NCBI GenBank assembly: GCA_017619795.1
Contig: JAFZRP010000008.1
Coordinates: 48,756-112,755, forward strand
From: Treponema sp.
GTDB taxonomy: Bacteria; Spirochaetota; Spirochaetia; Treponematales; Treponemataceae
Direction: 5' to 3'
DNA length: 64,000 nucleotides
Of this stretch, positions 17,657 through 26,722 are shown piece by piece; within the stretch, counting starts at the first letter, position 1; every line of letters starts with the position of its first letter. The notes under the pieces were generated by a model. The model was given only the letters and a program-made list of their open reading frames with translations. It had not been told where the DNA came from and searched no databases. The position numbers and the translations under genes were made by a program.

Positions 17657-19693
17657 TTATTTTACTTCATTACCAAGTAAATCTGCATTTACATAATGTA
17701 TAATACCATTTTTACCTGACAATTGTAACATATAAGTTCCAATTGTATTAGGTATAATATTTAAGGCATCAGTATAATCACTGAATGAAAGGTTTTCCCA
17801 AAGCTTGTTGTTTTTATAATCATAAGCAACAACAAATGGAAGAGCTCCTACACTTGCTCCAAAATCATCACCAGCAATTCCGCAAAGAACAACCTTGTCG
17901 TTATACTGGCAAAGCTGATTAAACCAACAGTGCTTCTTACCTTTTGCTACATACAAAACAGGTTCACATTCTGCATTCTTGGCAATTTCTCTGCTAGAAA
18001 CAAAGCAGCCCTTCAAAATCTTTCCAGTATCTTTATATTCACCGCAAACAACAAAATTAGAACCAATGCCATCCATACTAAAGAATAAACAATTCTCATG
18101 CGAATAGATAACATTTGATGAATCGGTAAACTTAAAAGTTTTTCCTGTTATTTCACCAACTGTAGTTTTCCAGATTTTTCCGACATGTGTTGTTGAATAA
18201 TTTTTTGGCTCCCAGTTTTCATAACCACAGAAATAAAGATTTGTTCCGTCATAATAAGCAGATGTAAGAGAACGTTCTTTTTCAGCAGTAGTACCATCTC
18301 CTGCATCATCATAAGAAGCTTCGTCCATGCTGTTTATAATTGTTTTAGCTACAGCTTTTGGATTTGAAGCATCTACATAAATAAGTTCATAGCCGTATGC
18401 ATTGTTTGCGAAATCTTCCGGTTGTGAATAATTTGAACCAACAAGAATATATTTATCCTTCTCTATAGGAACTAATTTGTTTTTGGAATCATTTCTAAAA
18501 AACATATCAGAAAGATAACTATACCAATACAATTTTTTATTTCTAAAATCATAAGAAGAAATAACGTAATCCTGTCCCAGAAGGTCTTCGTCTATAAGAT
18601 TTCCTGCTGATGTAACATTTTCTTTTTTAGTAAACAGGCGGCTTACAAGGAAAACAACAGAACCATCTTCCTGCTCAATAAAATCTACTACTTCAGACTC
18701 TACAAGATAATATGGAGAATCTTTATCAAAGTCATAGGCTATAAAGTTTTCTGCATTGAACTCCTGATTTTTGTATTCATCAACCTTTACGAAGCCTACC
18801 TTTGTATAATCTGATTTTGGAGTTCCCATTATTATAGTTGATTTTTTATCGTATGAAGGTCTCATACAAATAGAAAAGTTTGTATCGAATAATTTGTCAT
18901 CAAAAGCCCAGATTTTTTTCTGAGTGTCTATATTAAACGGTGTTATAGCTTTTAAGGATGCCATAATAACCGATTTTTCCGAAGAATCATCAGAATAAAC
19001 ACAAATCGTATAGATATTACCTTTCTCAAAATTAATATCTGGTAAAGAATACTCTACTGAATCAACTACAAGCGAGAGTAATTTTGTATTGTCAAAAGAA
19101 ATTGTACTCTCGTCATTAATCTCATATGCTCCAGTCATACCTACGTCAAGAAATTTAGATTCTTTCTTATATGGAATAACAGGAGTATGTTGTAACAATA
19201 AATAAATTTCTGAAGTTATTCTGTTCTCCAAAAAAATATAAGCGGATTTTGTATCACACTCTTCAATTTCATCTATGTATATATTATTAATTTTCTTAGC
19301 TTCAAGTTTTAAGGATTTGTGATTAATTTTATCATCATTGGGATAGTGAGGAAAAAAAGCTTCCGAACCAGGAAATGTTAGATTATAAACATAATAAAAT
19401 GTTGTTGAATAATCAGAGACATTTTCAATCTCTTTATCAATACTTTGCTTTGAAGGAACTTCTATGAAAGCAGATGAACTAAAATACGGATTGTTACCAT
19501 AATAGACAGAGACATCAAATGAACTATTATTAATGAATCTTAAAACAGTTTTCTCGTTATGTTTTTCATTACCACCTTCATCATCAATAATTGTTTTGTC
19601 AACAGGAGTTTTTGAAGGATCTTGACATGAATAAAAAATTGAACTTACAAGAAAAACTAAAATGAAAAAAGAAAAATATTTAGATTTGTACAT
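17657..19693 (-). CDS. Lipoprotein of unknown function, possible beta-propeller
   Basis: A 678-residue lipoprotein with signal peptide ending in SIFYSC. The ATG at 19693 is chosen because GGTGG lies upstream; a longer frame starts nine codons earlier. The sequence contains many repeated aromatic strand segments with Asn/Asp turns (for example KKLYWYSYLSDMF, GTNLYFCGYENWEP, DKVVLCGIAGDDFG), suggesting a beta-propeller that reports per-blade values, but no named family is recognised. It starts 18 bp from the next lipoprotein and directly follows a terminator, so it has its own transcript or depends on readthrough. Confidence 0.6.
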   Translation of the reverse strand: MYKSKYFSFFILVFLVSSIFYSCQDPSKTPVDKTIIDDEGGNEKHNEKTVLRFINNSSFDVSVYYGNNPYFSSSAFIEVPSKQSIDKEIENVSDYSTTFYYVYNLTFPGSEAFFPHYPNDDKINHKSLKLEAKKINNIYIDEIEECDTKSAYIFLENRITSEIYLLLQHTPVIPYKKESKFLDVGMTGAYEINDESTISFDNTKLLSLVVDSVEYSLPDINFEKGNIYTICVYSDDSSEKSVIMASLKAITPFNIDTQKKIWAFDDKLFDTNFSICMRPSYDKKSTIIMGTPKSDYTKVGFVKVDEYKNQEFNAENFIAYDFDKDSPYYLVESEVVDFIEQEDGSVVFLVSRLFTKKENVTSAGNLIDEDLLGQDYVISSYDFRNKKLYWYSYLSDMFFRNDSKNKLVPIEKDKYILVGSNYSQPEDFANNAYGYELIYVDASNPKAVAKTIINSMDEASYDDAGDGTTAEKERSLTSAYYDGTNLYFCGYENWEPKNYSTTHVGKIWKTTVGEITGKTFKFTDSSNVIYSHENCLFFSMDGIGSNFVVCGEYKDTGKILKGCFVSSREIAKNAECEPVLYVAKGKKHCWFNQLCQYNDKVVLCGIAGDDFGASVGALPFVVAYDYKNNKLWENLSFSDYTDALNIIPNTIGTYMLQLSGKNGIIHYVNADLLGNEVK

Positions 19694-19721
19694 ATTAACG
19701 CCACCGACATTTATAAACAAA

Positions 19722-19752
19722 AGCCACCCAGAAATTACCGTTCTGAGTGGCT
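19722..19752 (-). terminator. Terminator between two lipoprotein genes
   Basis: Stem 19722-19733 with 19741-19752 (12 positions, one C/A mismatch) followed on the minus strand by UUUUGUUU. It separates the 385-residue lipoprotein from the next gene downstream, and lies just before that gene's start. Confidence 0.75.
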
Positions 19753-19772
19753 GTAACTAAATCAAGAATTGA

Positions 19773-20930
19773 TTAGAGAGCTGACCAATCAACTTCCTGC
19801 TCTTTTAATGTACCATCTTCATTTGTAAGAGGAACTACTTTGTAACCCTTTTCTGGATCACCTGTAACAGTGTATGTATAAAGATAACCAGCTTTATATG
19901 TTACAGATGCATCTGATGATCCATTCAAATAAATATTATCAATTCTGTTTGTTGCTAAGCGATAACCTGCTACAACTTTCGAATCTTCATATTTATTATT
20001 TGTAAGCTTTTCCATTGTAATAGAGAAAGTAAGGCTTGTACCATCATTAATTCTCTTACCACCAGCAGATGTAATCATTGGAGTACTTCCAGCGCTCAAG
20101 AAGAACTGCATTCCCTGATCTGCATTATTCTGAATCTTTATATAAGCAGCACTTGGAGTAAAATTGATTCCTTCAGCCCATGTTTTTGCATTAAACTGAC
20201 GTTCTGTAGTTTTTGAATCAAGTGAGAATTCATAAGATTTTGCTTCACCTGCAAGTTCTCCAGCAGAATATGTTGGATATGTAGAAATAATTTCCTTTGA
20301 AACTCTGTCATATTTTCTGAATACAGGGAAAATCATATATTCACCTTCATCCATCTTATACTGAGTTTCATAAGTATTTGCCAAAGAGAAAGCCAATACT
20401 TCACCATAATCAGGACTCTTGTTTCTCAATTCAACATTATACTTTGAACCATTATTCAAAATTAATTTGTATTTACCCTGCAAAGAGTTAGAAATCTCAT
20501 AAACTGCTTCATTTACAGTGTTGTCATTAAATACAGCATAGAATGTTGTATATGGAGATGTTGCAAGAGCCTTTGGATTAGACTCGTAGTATTCTTTATA
20601 ATCTTCTTCTGTTACAACATAAGCAATGTAATCTGTTGAACTTGTAAATATAGATGCATTTTTCTTGAAGTGTTTTGTACTACCACCTTCTACACCACCT
20701 AAAATCTGTCCATTCTCAGGTTCGCCCTTAAAAACAACCATTTTCTTGCTTGTGTTATTCTTTACAATCAAAGCAAAATTAGAGTCGTAATCAGTATAAT
20801 CGATTCCAGAACCATTTCCATTTCCATTGCTATTCTCACCTTCTTTGTTAACATTTACGTTAAGACAAGATGTGAACATACCAACCATTACAGCTGCAGC
20901 AACCAATAAACCTAATTTTCTTTTTAACAT
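19773..20930 (-). CDS. Lipoprotein of unknown function
   Basis: A 385-residue lipoprotein. The frame opens at 21008, but the ATG at 20930 has an ideal GGAGG and gives a normal signal peptide (LGLLVAAAVMVGMFTSC). After the Cys comes an Asn/Gly/Ser linker and then a strand-rich domain with repeated segments such as NFALIVKNNTSKKMVVFKG and KYKLILNNGSKYNVELRN, whose similarity suggests two related modules. The N-terminal part resembles the 678-residue lipoprotein just downstream (VLRFINNSSFDVSVYYG), so the two may be distant paralogues. Function is unknown. Confidence 0.65.
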   Translation of the reverse strand: MLKRKLGLLVAAAVMVGMFTSCLNVNVNKEGENSNGNGNGSGIDYTDYDSNFALIVKNNTSKKMVVFKGEPENGQILGGVEGGSTKHFKKNASIFTSSTDYIAYVVTEEDYKEYYESNPKALATSPYTTFYAVFNDNTVNEAVYEISNSLQGKYKLILNNGSKYNVELRNKSPDYGEVLAFSLANTYETQYKMDEGEYMIFPVFRKYDRVSKEIISTYPTYSAGELAGEAKSYEFSLDSKTTERQFNAKTWAEGINFTPSAAYIKIQNNADQGMQFFLSAGSTPMITSAGGKRINDGTSLTFSITMEKLTNNKYEDSKVVAGYRLATNRIDNIYLNGSSDASVTYKAGYLYTYTVTGDPEKGYKVVPLTNEDGTLKEQEVDWSAL

Positions 20931-21332
20931 AACAGTCCTCCGTGTAAAAGAAAATAAAAAAATCGTCCGAATAGCTTCGGGCTTTTTACCAAAATTATAA
21001 TCCTTCATACGAAGGATTCTCTCTCATTTTTTAACTAATTCAATAATAATTGTACTTTCAAATGGTTACATATACAAGATGATTTTATAAACTTTTTTTT
21101 AATATTTAAGTTCTACATATATTTCCGGTCCACAAAAGACATCATGGAACATACCTTCGTCTGGAAAGGTAATTTCGTTTACATTTTTATGTGATAAATT
21201 GAACCTGACATTTAAAGAATCCATAAATAAATGTCCACGCACTAATAATTTGACATTAAAATGATATTTCGAACCATTTTCTTGAAAAAATAATAAAAAA
21301 AGTTTAAAAATATATATATAAGAGGTATAGCA
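20931..21332. other. 402-bp gap with a probable gene remnant
   Basis: The gap between the lipoprotein start and the next plus-strand gene holds the upstream gene's leader, with a short hairpin (20999-21018: AATCCTTC, ATAC loop, GAAGGATT), the remnant frame listed separately, and an AT-rich promoter zone before the GTG at 21333. No RNA gene was seen. Confidence 0.6.
21099..21242 (-). pseudogene. Possible C-terminal gene remnant
   Basis: An open frame ending at 21099 translates as a protein-like sequence: from a GTG at 21242 it reads VRGHLFMDSLNVRFNLSHKN and continues with NEITFPDEGMFHDVFCGPE to YVELKY, 47 residues. The same frame stays open upstream to about 21310 and includes ENGSKYHFNVKLL, so it looks like the tail of a larger, lost gene rather than a start-to-stop small gene. 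It runs into the promoter of the divergent gene. No family recognised. Confidence 0.4.
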
Positions 21333-22001
21333 GTGTATAAGAAATTGAACCTTAAATATTTCATAGCTAATTCAATTCTAGTATTATGTTTAGTATTATC
21401 AACATCACTTATTTCTTGCAAAGAAGAAATAGTAATAAATGAAGAGCAAATCACATCAGAAGCACTTGTTGCTACAGTAAAGATCCCTGAATATGTAAAA
21501 CATCCGGATTTTTCTTCAACTATAAAAGAAGAAATTGAAAAAGATTTTGAAAACTATAAAGAATATGCAGAAATGGATTTTCCCTATTCAAATATAACAT
21601 CTACTTATAGAACAGAAACAGAGGATTTTTCAAATTCAAAATACCTAAATTGTTTTGTAAAAAAATATATTTATGCTGGAGAAAATATTGAAGACGAATA
21701 TTTTATAACCTTTGTATATAATAAAAAAACAAAGAAAATTGAAACATTAGAAAATCTTACCGGAAAATCATTAGAAGAAATAGGAAAATACTGTGAAAGA
21801 GCTCTATTAGCAGAAGCAAAATGGGAATCGGAATACGAAAAAAATGTTATGACTGATGACATTAAAAACGGTACCCGCCCTGTTCCAAGAAATTACAAAG
21901 CTTTTGTGGCAGGCAAAAAAGAAATTACAATTCATTTCTCATCCGGACAAGTACTTTCAAATTGGTGGGGACCTCAGAAAGTAACCATCCCCTTAAAATA
22001 A
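21333..22001 (+). CDS. Lipoprotein with RsiV-like (DUF3298) domain
   Basis: A 222-residue lipoprotein with signal peptide ending STSLISC. The C-terminal 120 residues follow the DUF3298/RsiV pattern: FVYNKKTKKIETLENLTGKS, then AFVAGKKEITIHF and VTIPL at the end. In RsiV this domain binds lysozyme or is otherwise exposed at the surface; here no sigma factor gene is nearby, so the role is open. The start is a GTG preceded by AGAGGT. It is separate from the following nfeD gene. Confidence 0.7.
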   Translation: MYKKLNLKYFIANSILVLCLVLSTSLISCKEEIVINEEQITSEALVATVKIPEYVKHPDFSSTIKEEIEKDFENYKEYAEMDFPYSNITSTYRTETEDFSNSKYLNCFVKKYIYAGENIEDEYFITFVYNKKTKKIETLENLTGKSLEEIGKYCERALLAEAKWESEYEKNVMTDDIKNGTRPVPRNYKAFVAGKKEITIHFSSGQVLSNWWGPQKVTIPLK

Positions 22002-22085
22002 GCTCGAATCATTTAATCTGAAAATTATTGAAAAAAAAATAAAAAAAATCCCCAACTGGCATTTTTTAATGTATACTTTATAAGT

Positions 22086-22535
22086 ATGGCTGATTTTATT
22101 ATTTCTAATTTGCCGTGGTTCTGGCTGGGGGTGCTGATTGTTTGCATTCTGATTGAAGCTTTTACTATGGCACTAACAACGGTCTGGGGTGGCATTGCGG
22201 CTATTCCATTGATTTTTATTGCAAGAACCGGGCTTCCGTTTAAGTGGCAGCTTTTGATTTTTGCAATTCTCACTGTTGTTCTGATTGTTTTTACACGCCC
22301 GTTCGCTGTAAAAAAGCTAGGACTTGGAAAAAACAAGACGAATGTAGACACTATGGAAGGAGAGGAGGTTCAAGTTACAAAGTCTATCACCCAATTCCAG
22401 AGGGGTGAAGCAAAAGCCAGGAACGGTGTTATTTGGACTGCAACTTCGGAGGATGGGACTGAGATTCCAAAAGGAACGGTCTGCATTATCTCTTCGGTTG
22501 AAGGAAACACACTGATTCTAAAGAAAAAAGAATAA
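22086..22535 (+). CDS. NfeD-like membrane protein
   Basis: A 149-residue protein with three or four hydrophobic segments (residues 8-70) and a C-terminal OB-fold NfeD domain containing GEAKARNGVIWTATSEDG and PKGTVCIISSVEGNTLIL. NfeD proteins form pairs with SPFH/stomatin proteins, which is exactly the gene order here (14 nt between them), so the two are almost certainly partners in membrane microdomain organisation or quality control. A TATACT box lies 8 nt before the ATG and no Shine-Dalgarno is visible. Confidence 0.85.
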   Translation: MADFIISNLPWFWLGVLIVCILIEAFTMALTTVWGGIAAIPLIFIARTGLPFKWQLLIFAILTVVLIVFTRPFAVKKLGLGKNKTNVDTMEGEEVQVTKSITQFQRGEAKARNGVIWTATSEDGTEIPKGTVCIISSVEGNTLILKKKE

Positions 22536-22549
22536 AAAAGGAGATTATT

Positions 22550-23437
22550 ATGATGGTTTATATTATTATTGCACTTTTAGTTATCGCTGCTATTCTGATT
22601 GTTACAAATATCAGAATTATCCCACAGTCATCTGCCGCTGTAATTGAGCGTCTTGGCGGATATCATAAAACCTGGAATGTTGGTTTGCATGTAAAAATGC
22701 CTTTTATTGACCGCATTGCAAACAAAATGTCTTTGAAGGAGAAGGTTTTTGACTTCCCTCCTCAGCCGGTAATTACAAAAGATAATGTTACGATGATGAT
22801 TGATACAGTTGTTTACTTCCAGATTACAGATCCGAAGCTCTATACATACGGTGTTGAGCGTCCTATAAATGCTCTGGAAAATCTTTCGGCAACAACTTTA
22901 CGTAATATTATTGGTGAACTTGAGCTTGATGAATCTTTGACAAGCCGTGATGTAATCAATACTAAAATGCGTTCTATTCTTGATGAAGCTACAGACCCTT
23001 GGGGTATTAAGGTAAATCGTGTTGAAGTAAAGAACATTGAACCTCCACAGGCTATTCGAGAAGCAATGGAAAAGCAGATGAAAGCTGAACGAGAAAGACG
23101 AGAGCAGATTTTGATTGCTGAAGGTCAGAAGCAGTCAGCTATTCTTGTTGCTGAAGGACAGAAACAGGCTGCAATTCTTGAAGCTGAAGCTCAGAAAGAA
23201 GCTGCTATTCAGAAGGCTCTTGGTGAAGCTGAAGCTATCCGCGAAGTTCAGAAGGCTAAGGCTCAGGGTTTGAAGATGCTCAAGGATGCAGGAATGGATG
23301 ATGCAGTACTTAAGCTGCGAAGTCTTGAGGCATTTGAAGCTGCAAGCAATGGTCAGGCAACTAAGATCATAATCCCTTCTGATTTGCAGAACATGGCAGG
23401 CGTAGTTACAGGAATTACAGAGTTAGCAAAAAAATAA
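22550..23437 (+). CDS. SPFH/stomatin-family (QmcA-like) protein
   Basis: A 295-residue protein with an N-terminal membrane anchor (about residues 2-22), the SPFH core (PQSSAAVIERLGGYHKTW, RNIIGELELDESLTSRDVIN, WGIKVNRVEVKNIEPPQAI) and a C-terminal coiled coil with three ILxAEGQKQ-type repeats (AEGQKQSAILVAEGQKQAAI). This is the QmcA/stomatin type, which oligomerises at the membrane and works with proteases or NfeD. The upstream nfeD gene is its expected partner. A GGAG precedes the ATG. Its stop adjoins the stop of the convergent CHR gene. Confidence 0.92.
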   Translation: MMVYIIIALLVIAAILIVTNIRIIPQSSAAVIERLGGYHKTWNVGLHVKMPFIDRIANKMSLKEKVFDFPPQPVITKDNVTMMIDTVVYFQITDPKLYTYGVERPINALENLSATTLRNIIGELELDESLTSRDVINTKMRSILDEATDPWGIKVNRVEVKNIEPPQAIREAMEKQMKAERERREQILIAEGQKQSAILVAEGQKQAAILEAEAQKEAAIQKALGEAEAIREVQKAKAQGLKMLKDAGMDDAVLKLRSLEAFEAASNGQATKIIIPSDLQNMAGVVTGITELAKK

Positions 23438-24010
23438 CTAACAGAATATAATTCCGAAAATTGCACCTAAGATTAACAAGAAGATTGGATGAAGCTTGAA
23501 CTTAAAAAGCAGAAATGCAAACACCGCATAAGCGGCAAGCTTTATCCAATCAAAAAGTCCAGCCCACGTAGAAGCTAATCCAAAATCACTCCAGGCTTCC
23601 GGTACATTTAAAAGCGTGAATACGAATATCTGAACGGCAGGGACAAGAATCAAACCTGTTGTTACTGGACGCAAAAAAGCCAGACTTCCCTTTACAAACT
23701 GATTTTCCTTAAACTTCTGAAGGATTTTTGCTATAAGTAAAATGATTATTATTGACGGAAGGACTTCTGCCAAAGTTGCAATGATTCCGCCAGGGATACC
23801 GTACAGATTATAGCCGATATAGGTTGCCATATTTGCACCAATTGGACCAGGCGTACTTTCCGAAATTGCAACCATGTTATAAAACTGTTCCTGACTTATT
23901 AACCCCTGTGCAACTATTGTCTGTTGCATCAAAGTGATTGCAACAACCCCACCACCAATTGTAAATAAACCTATATAAAAGAAGGTACAAGCTAAACCAA
24001 ACAAACTCAT
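23438..24010 (-). CDS. Chromate transporter CHR-family half-protein, second subunit
   Basis: A 190-residue membrane protein with the CHR signature FFYIGLFTIGGGVVAITLMQQ and a GPIGANMATYIGYNLYGIPG segment. Short-chain CHR proteins act as pairs of two half-size subunits; this gene overlaps its partner by four bases (ATGA) and GGAGG precedes its ATG at 24010. The longer frame starting at 24070 is not used. The family exports chromate in some bacteria, but in most hosts the natural substrate is unknown. Confidence 0.85.
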   Translation of the reverse strand: MSLFGLACTFFYIGLFTIGGGVVAITLMQQTIVAQGLISQEQFYNMVAISESTPGPIGANMATYIGYNLYGIPGGIIATLAEVLPSIIIILLIAKILQKFKENQFVKGSLAFLRPVTTGLILVPAVQIFVFTLLNVPEAWSDFGLASTWAGLFDWIKLAAYAVFAFLLFKFKLHPIFLLILGAIFGIIFC

Positions 24011-24588
24011 TCTTGTTCCTCCTGTTTGGCAGCTTTTCTGATGTTTACAAACGTAATCACTACACCACACAATATTGCTGCAAGAATAATCCAGAAAGAC
24101 TGAACCTTTAAAAAATAAACGAGTGAAAACGATATGAGCATAAAAAGTACATGCAAAGGTTTTTTAATAGTCTTTTTAGCGAACTTTACTATTACAGATG
24201 TGAACAAAGCGGCTACGGCAACATTTATGCCGCGAAGAGCCTTCTGTACCATAGGATACTCATCTATTGAGTTTATGAGCCCCGCAAGAATTGTAATTAT
24301 GATGATGGACGGGCTGACCATTCCAAGTGTTGCAACTATTCCTCCAAGAATCCCCAACTGATTATAACCTACAAAAGTTGCAACATTAACTGCAATCATT
24401 CCCGGCGTACTCTGCCCTACTGCATAATAATCAATTAAATCTTCTTCGGTCATCCAGTGTTTTTTTTCTATGAGTTCTTTCTGCATCATAGGCATCATTG
24501 CAAGACCGCCGCCTATTGTAAACGTTCCGATTTTAGCAAATGTAATATACAAATCGAAAAACTTCTTGATTTTTTCTTTTATTTCCAT
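24007..24588 (-). CDS. Chromate transporter CHR-family half-protein, first subunit
   Basis: A 193-residue membrane protein and partner of the downstream gene, with the same signatures (IGTFTIGGGLAMMPMMQKELI, GQSTPGMIAVNVATFVGYNQ). The two are paralogues in opposite halves of a split transporter. It lies immediately downstream of the LacI-kinase gene (19 bp) and is probably co-transcribed with it. Chromate resistance is only one possible function. Confidence 0.85.
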   Translation of the reverse strand: MEIKEKIKKFFDLYITFAKIGTFTIGGGLAMMPMMQKELIEKKHWMTEEDLIDYYAVGQSTPGMIAVNVATFVGYNQLGILGGIVATLGMVSPSIIIITILAGLINSIDEYPMVQKALRGINVAVAALFTSVIVKFAKKTIKKPLHVLFMLISFSLVYFLKVQSFWIILAAILCGVVITFVNIRKAAKQEEQE

Positions 24589-24607
24589 AAATCTCTATTT
24601 TACTTTT

Positions 24608-26677
24608 TTACTGTTTGATTGCAAGAGTCACCTTTACGCAGGTTCCTTTCGGTTTATTCTTTTTTATCTCGAACGTGGCTCCAATTTGATTTGCCCTGTA
24701 CTGCATTGAGTTCAAACCGAGTCCTTTTATTGTTTCAGACGTCATTCTAGGAAGACCACAGCCATCATCTGAAATTGTCACAATCACCTTTCTGCCGCTT
24801 TGTTCTACACTGACTTTGACATTTTCTGCCTTTGAATGCTTCATAACGTTATGAAGTGCTTCCTGAATGATTCTAAAAACATTGAGTCTTGTTCTTTTAT
24901 CGAAAGATACGCTATCACTGACCGCCCATTCATACTCACACTTAATACCAGACTGCTTTTCAAAGGAATTGCATAAATTGCTGAGACTGTGATCCATTCC
25001 AAGACTTTCCAGCTCTACCGGATACGAATTATGCGCATATTGTCTTGTTGTCTGAAGAGTATCGCTTATAAGCTGGGCAAGCTCCAGCATCTGGTCTTTT
25101 TTGACAGGAGTTCCCTGATTTGAATAACTGCGGCAAAGCATAGAAATACCAGCCAGTCTTTGACAGATATCGTCGTGCAGATCGTTGCTGAAGCGCTGAC
25201 GTTCTATTTCAGTTATTCGCAAAACTTCGGCTTCAACCTTCATTCTGCTGTTGTTTGCCTTTATAAGCTCCTTTGTTCTCTTCTCTACTTCTTTTTCCAG
25301 ATATTCTGAACGTTTGCTTAATTCCTGCGAAACAATTATTCGGTTTAAGGTCTGTGCTATATTTATTGATATTGAAGACAAATATGGAAGAACATCGACA
25401 AGAGAATCGTAAAGAACACAACCGATTAAATCGTTTCCAAGATAAAGTAATTTTACGACAAGTGCTTTTGGATGATTTTCGTCATACTCCAGATATTTGT
25501 CATAAAACTCTCCAAGTGTACTGGCTCTGTTTCCATCAAACTCATAGAAAAACCTGCCGTTTCGTCTTACATAAACAGGCTGTATCGGCGACTCAAAGGT
25601 TTTTAAAATATCAGAAGAATGTTCGACAAAGTTTAATATACAGAAGTTTTCAACCCCAAGCTGTTCCATATCAGTATTGATTATCTGTTTAAGGCCGCTT
25701 TCATTTTCGCCATCATTTAATTCCTGTCCTATGTGGCCAACCATACGCAAAAGCTGTTCAGAACGTATATAATTTGCCTGCATCTGCTCAACAAAGCTTT
25801 TACTGCCATCTCCGTAGCCATGATTACAGCCACACGATTCTCGAACAAGCAGCTTTGAATCAAGAGATATTTCATCTGCAACTTTTTTTCCTTCAAGCAG
25901 ACTTGCAATTGTATTTACAGCCTCTAATCCAATTTCTTCCAGGGGCTGTCTGATTGTTGTAAGCGAAGGCATTTCAAAACGACAGCGAGGAATATCATCA
26001 AAGCCTGTTACGGCACATTGCTTTATATGTGCAGAATCCCTGTTCATTTTGAAAAACTTGTATACACCTATTGCCATATTATCATTTGCACAGACAATTA
26101 CATCGGGATTTTTATCTGGATTCTGCTGGTAATACATATTCATTACCATTATTGCACCACGTTCTGTAAACCATCCGTTTTGTACATTGTAATTGATTTC
26201 TGGTATTTTCTGCTTATATTCCTTAAGTGCCTGTACAAACTTTTCTTCACGGATTATTGCATCGTGATGATTTGGAGTACCACTTATAAATAAAAAGTTT
26301 CTGTAATGATGTTCTTCCACAAGATGTTCAACAAGCTGCTGCATTGATTTTTCTGTATTTACAAGCAATGATGGAATGCCGTCAATTTTCTGTCCGATTG
26401 AAACTACCGGTATTTTTCCCCAGATTTTTTGAATAGCTTCCGCTTTTTTTATTTCATTATTATCTTCAAGAACTGATGTAAGTAAAATAACTCCGTCCAA
26501 ATTAAAAAAATCTTTTTTTGGAAAGCTGGCTGTAAATGAATCCTCGGAAAAACCGTTATTTTCCTGTTGAAGACAAATCAAGTCTATTCCCAATTCTGAA
26601 GCTCTTTGTTTTATACCTTCATAAATTGAGGTCTGATACTCTTCATCAAGAATGTTTAAAACTAATCCAATACGCAT
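24608..26677 (-). CDS. Soluble histidine kinase with N-terminal LacI-type sugar-binding domain
   Basis: A 689-residue protein with a rare order of domains. Residues 1-275 form a periplasmic-binding-protein type 1 fold like LacI regulators (VVSIGQKIDGIPSLLVNTEK, PDVIVCANDNMAIGVYKFF, VTGFDDIPRCRFEMPSLTTI), ending in the RESCGC motif common to this group. There is no helix-turn-helix and no membrane segment. Residues about 280-450 form an unassigned linker, and 490-689 form a NarL-type HisKA_3/HATPase module with phosphoacceptor His at 501 (FSNDLHDDICQRL), N-box (EALHNVMKHS) and GLGLNSM. It is divergent from the response regulator at 26723, its probable partner. The domain order suggests a cytoplasmic sugar-sensing kinase. 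Confidence 0.85.
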   Translation of the reverse strand: MRIGLVLNILDEEYQTSIYEGIKQRASELGIDLICLQQENNGFSEDSFTASFPKKDFFNLDGVILLTSVLEDNNEIKKAEAIQKIWGKIPVVSIGQKIDGIPSLLVNTEKSMQQLVEHLVEEHHYRNFLFISGTPNHHDAIIREEKFVQALKEYKQKIPEINYNVQNGWFTERGAIMVMNMYYQQNPDKNPDVIVCANDNMAIGVYKFFKMNRDSAHIKQCAVTGFDDIPRCRFEMPSLTTIRQPLEEIGLEAVNTIASLLEGKKVADEISLDSKLLVRESCGCNHGYGDGSKSFVEQMQANYIRSEQLLRMVGHIGQELNDGENESGLKQIINTDMEQLGVENFCILNFVEHSSDILKTFESPIQPVYVRRNGRFFYEFDGNRASTLGEFYDKYLEYDENHPKALVVKLLYLGNDLIGCVLYDSLVDVLPYLSSISINIAQTLNRIIVSQELSKRSEYLEKEVEKRTKELIKANNSRMKVEAEVLRITEIERQRFSNDLHDDICQRLAGISMLCRSYSNQGTPVKKDQMLELAQLISDTLQTTRQYAHNSYPVELESLGMDHSLSNLCNSFEKQSGIKCEYEWAVSDSVSFDKRTRLNVFRIIQEALHNVMKHSKAENVKVSVEQSGRKVIVTISDDGCGLPRMTSETIKGLGLNSMQYRANQIGATFEIKKNKPKGTCVKVTLAIKQ

Positions 26678-26683
26678 ACTTTT

Positions 26684-26716
26684 ATTATACTATTATTTTT
26701 ATTTTTGTGATATTAT
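26684..26716. promoter_or_regulatory. Divergent overlapping promoters of the kinase and its regulator
   Basis: Only 45 bp separate the two start codons. On the minus strand TATAAT (26684-26689) is 6 nt before the kinase ATG; on the plus strand TATTAT (26711-26716) is 6 nt before the regulator ATG. Neither gene has a Shine-Dalgarno, so both messages are probably leaderless, and the -35 region of each lies over the other's -10. Confidence 0.65.
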
Positions 26717-26722
26717 ATAGTT

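Noticed and set aside
21242..21454. A 70-residue minus-strand frame overlapping the RsiV-like gene
   Set aside because: It overlaps the start and promoter of a supported gene and reads in a different frame from the remnant listed.
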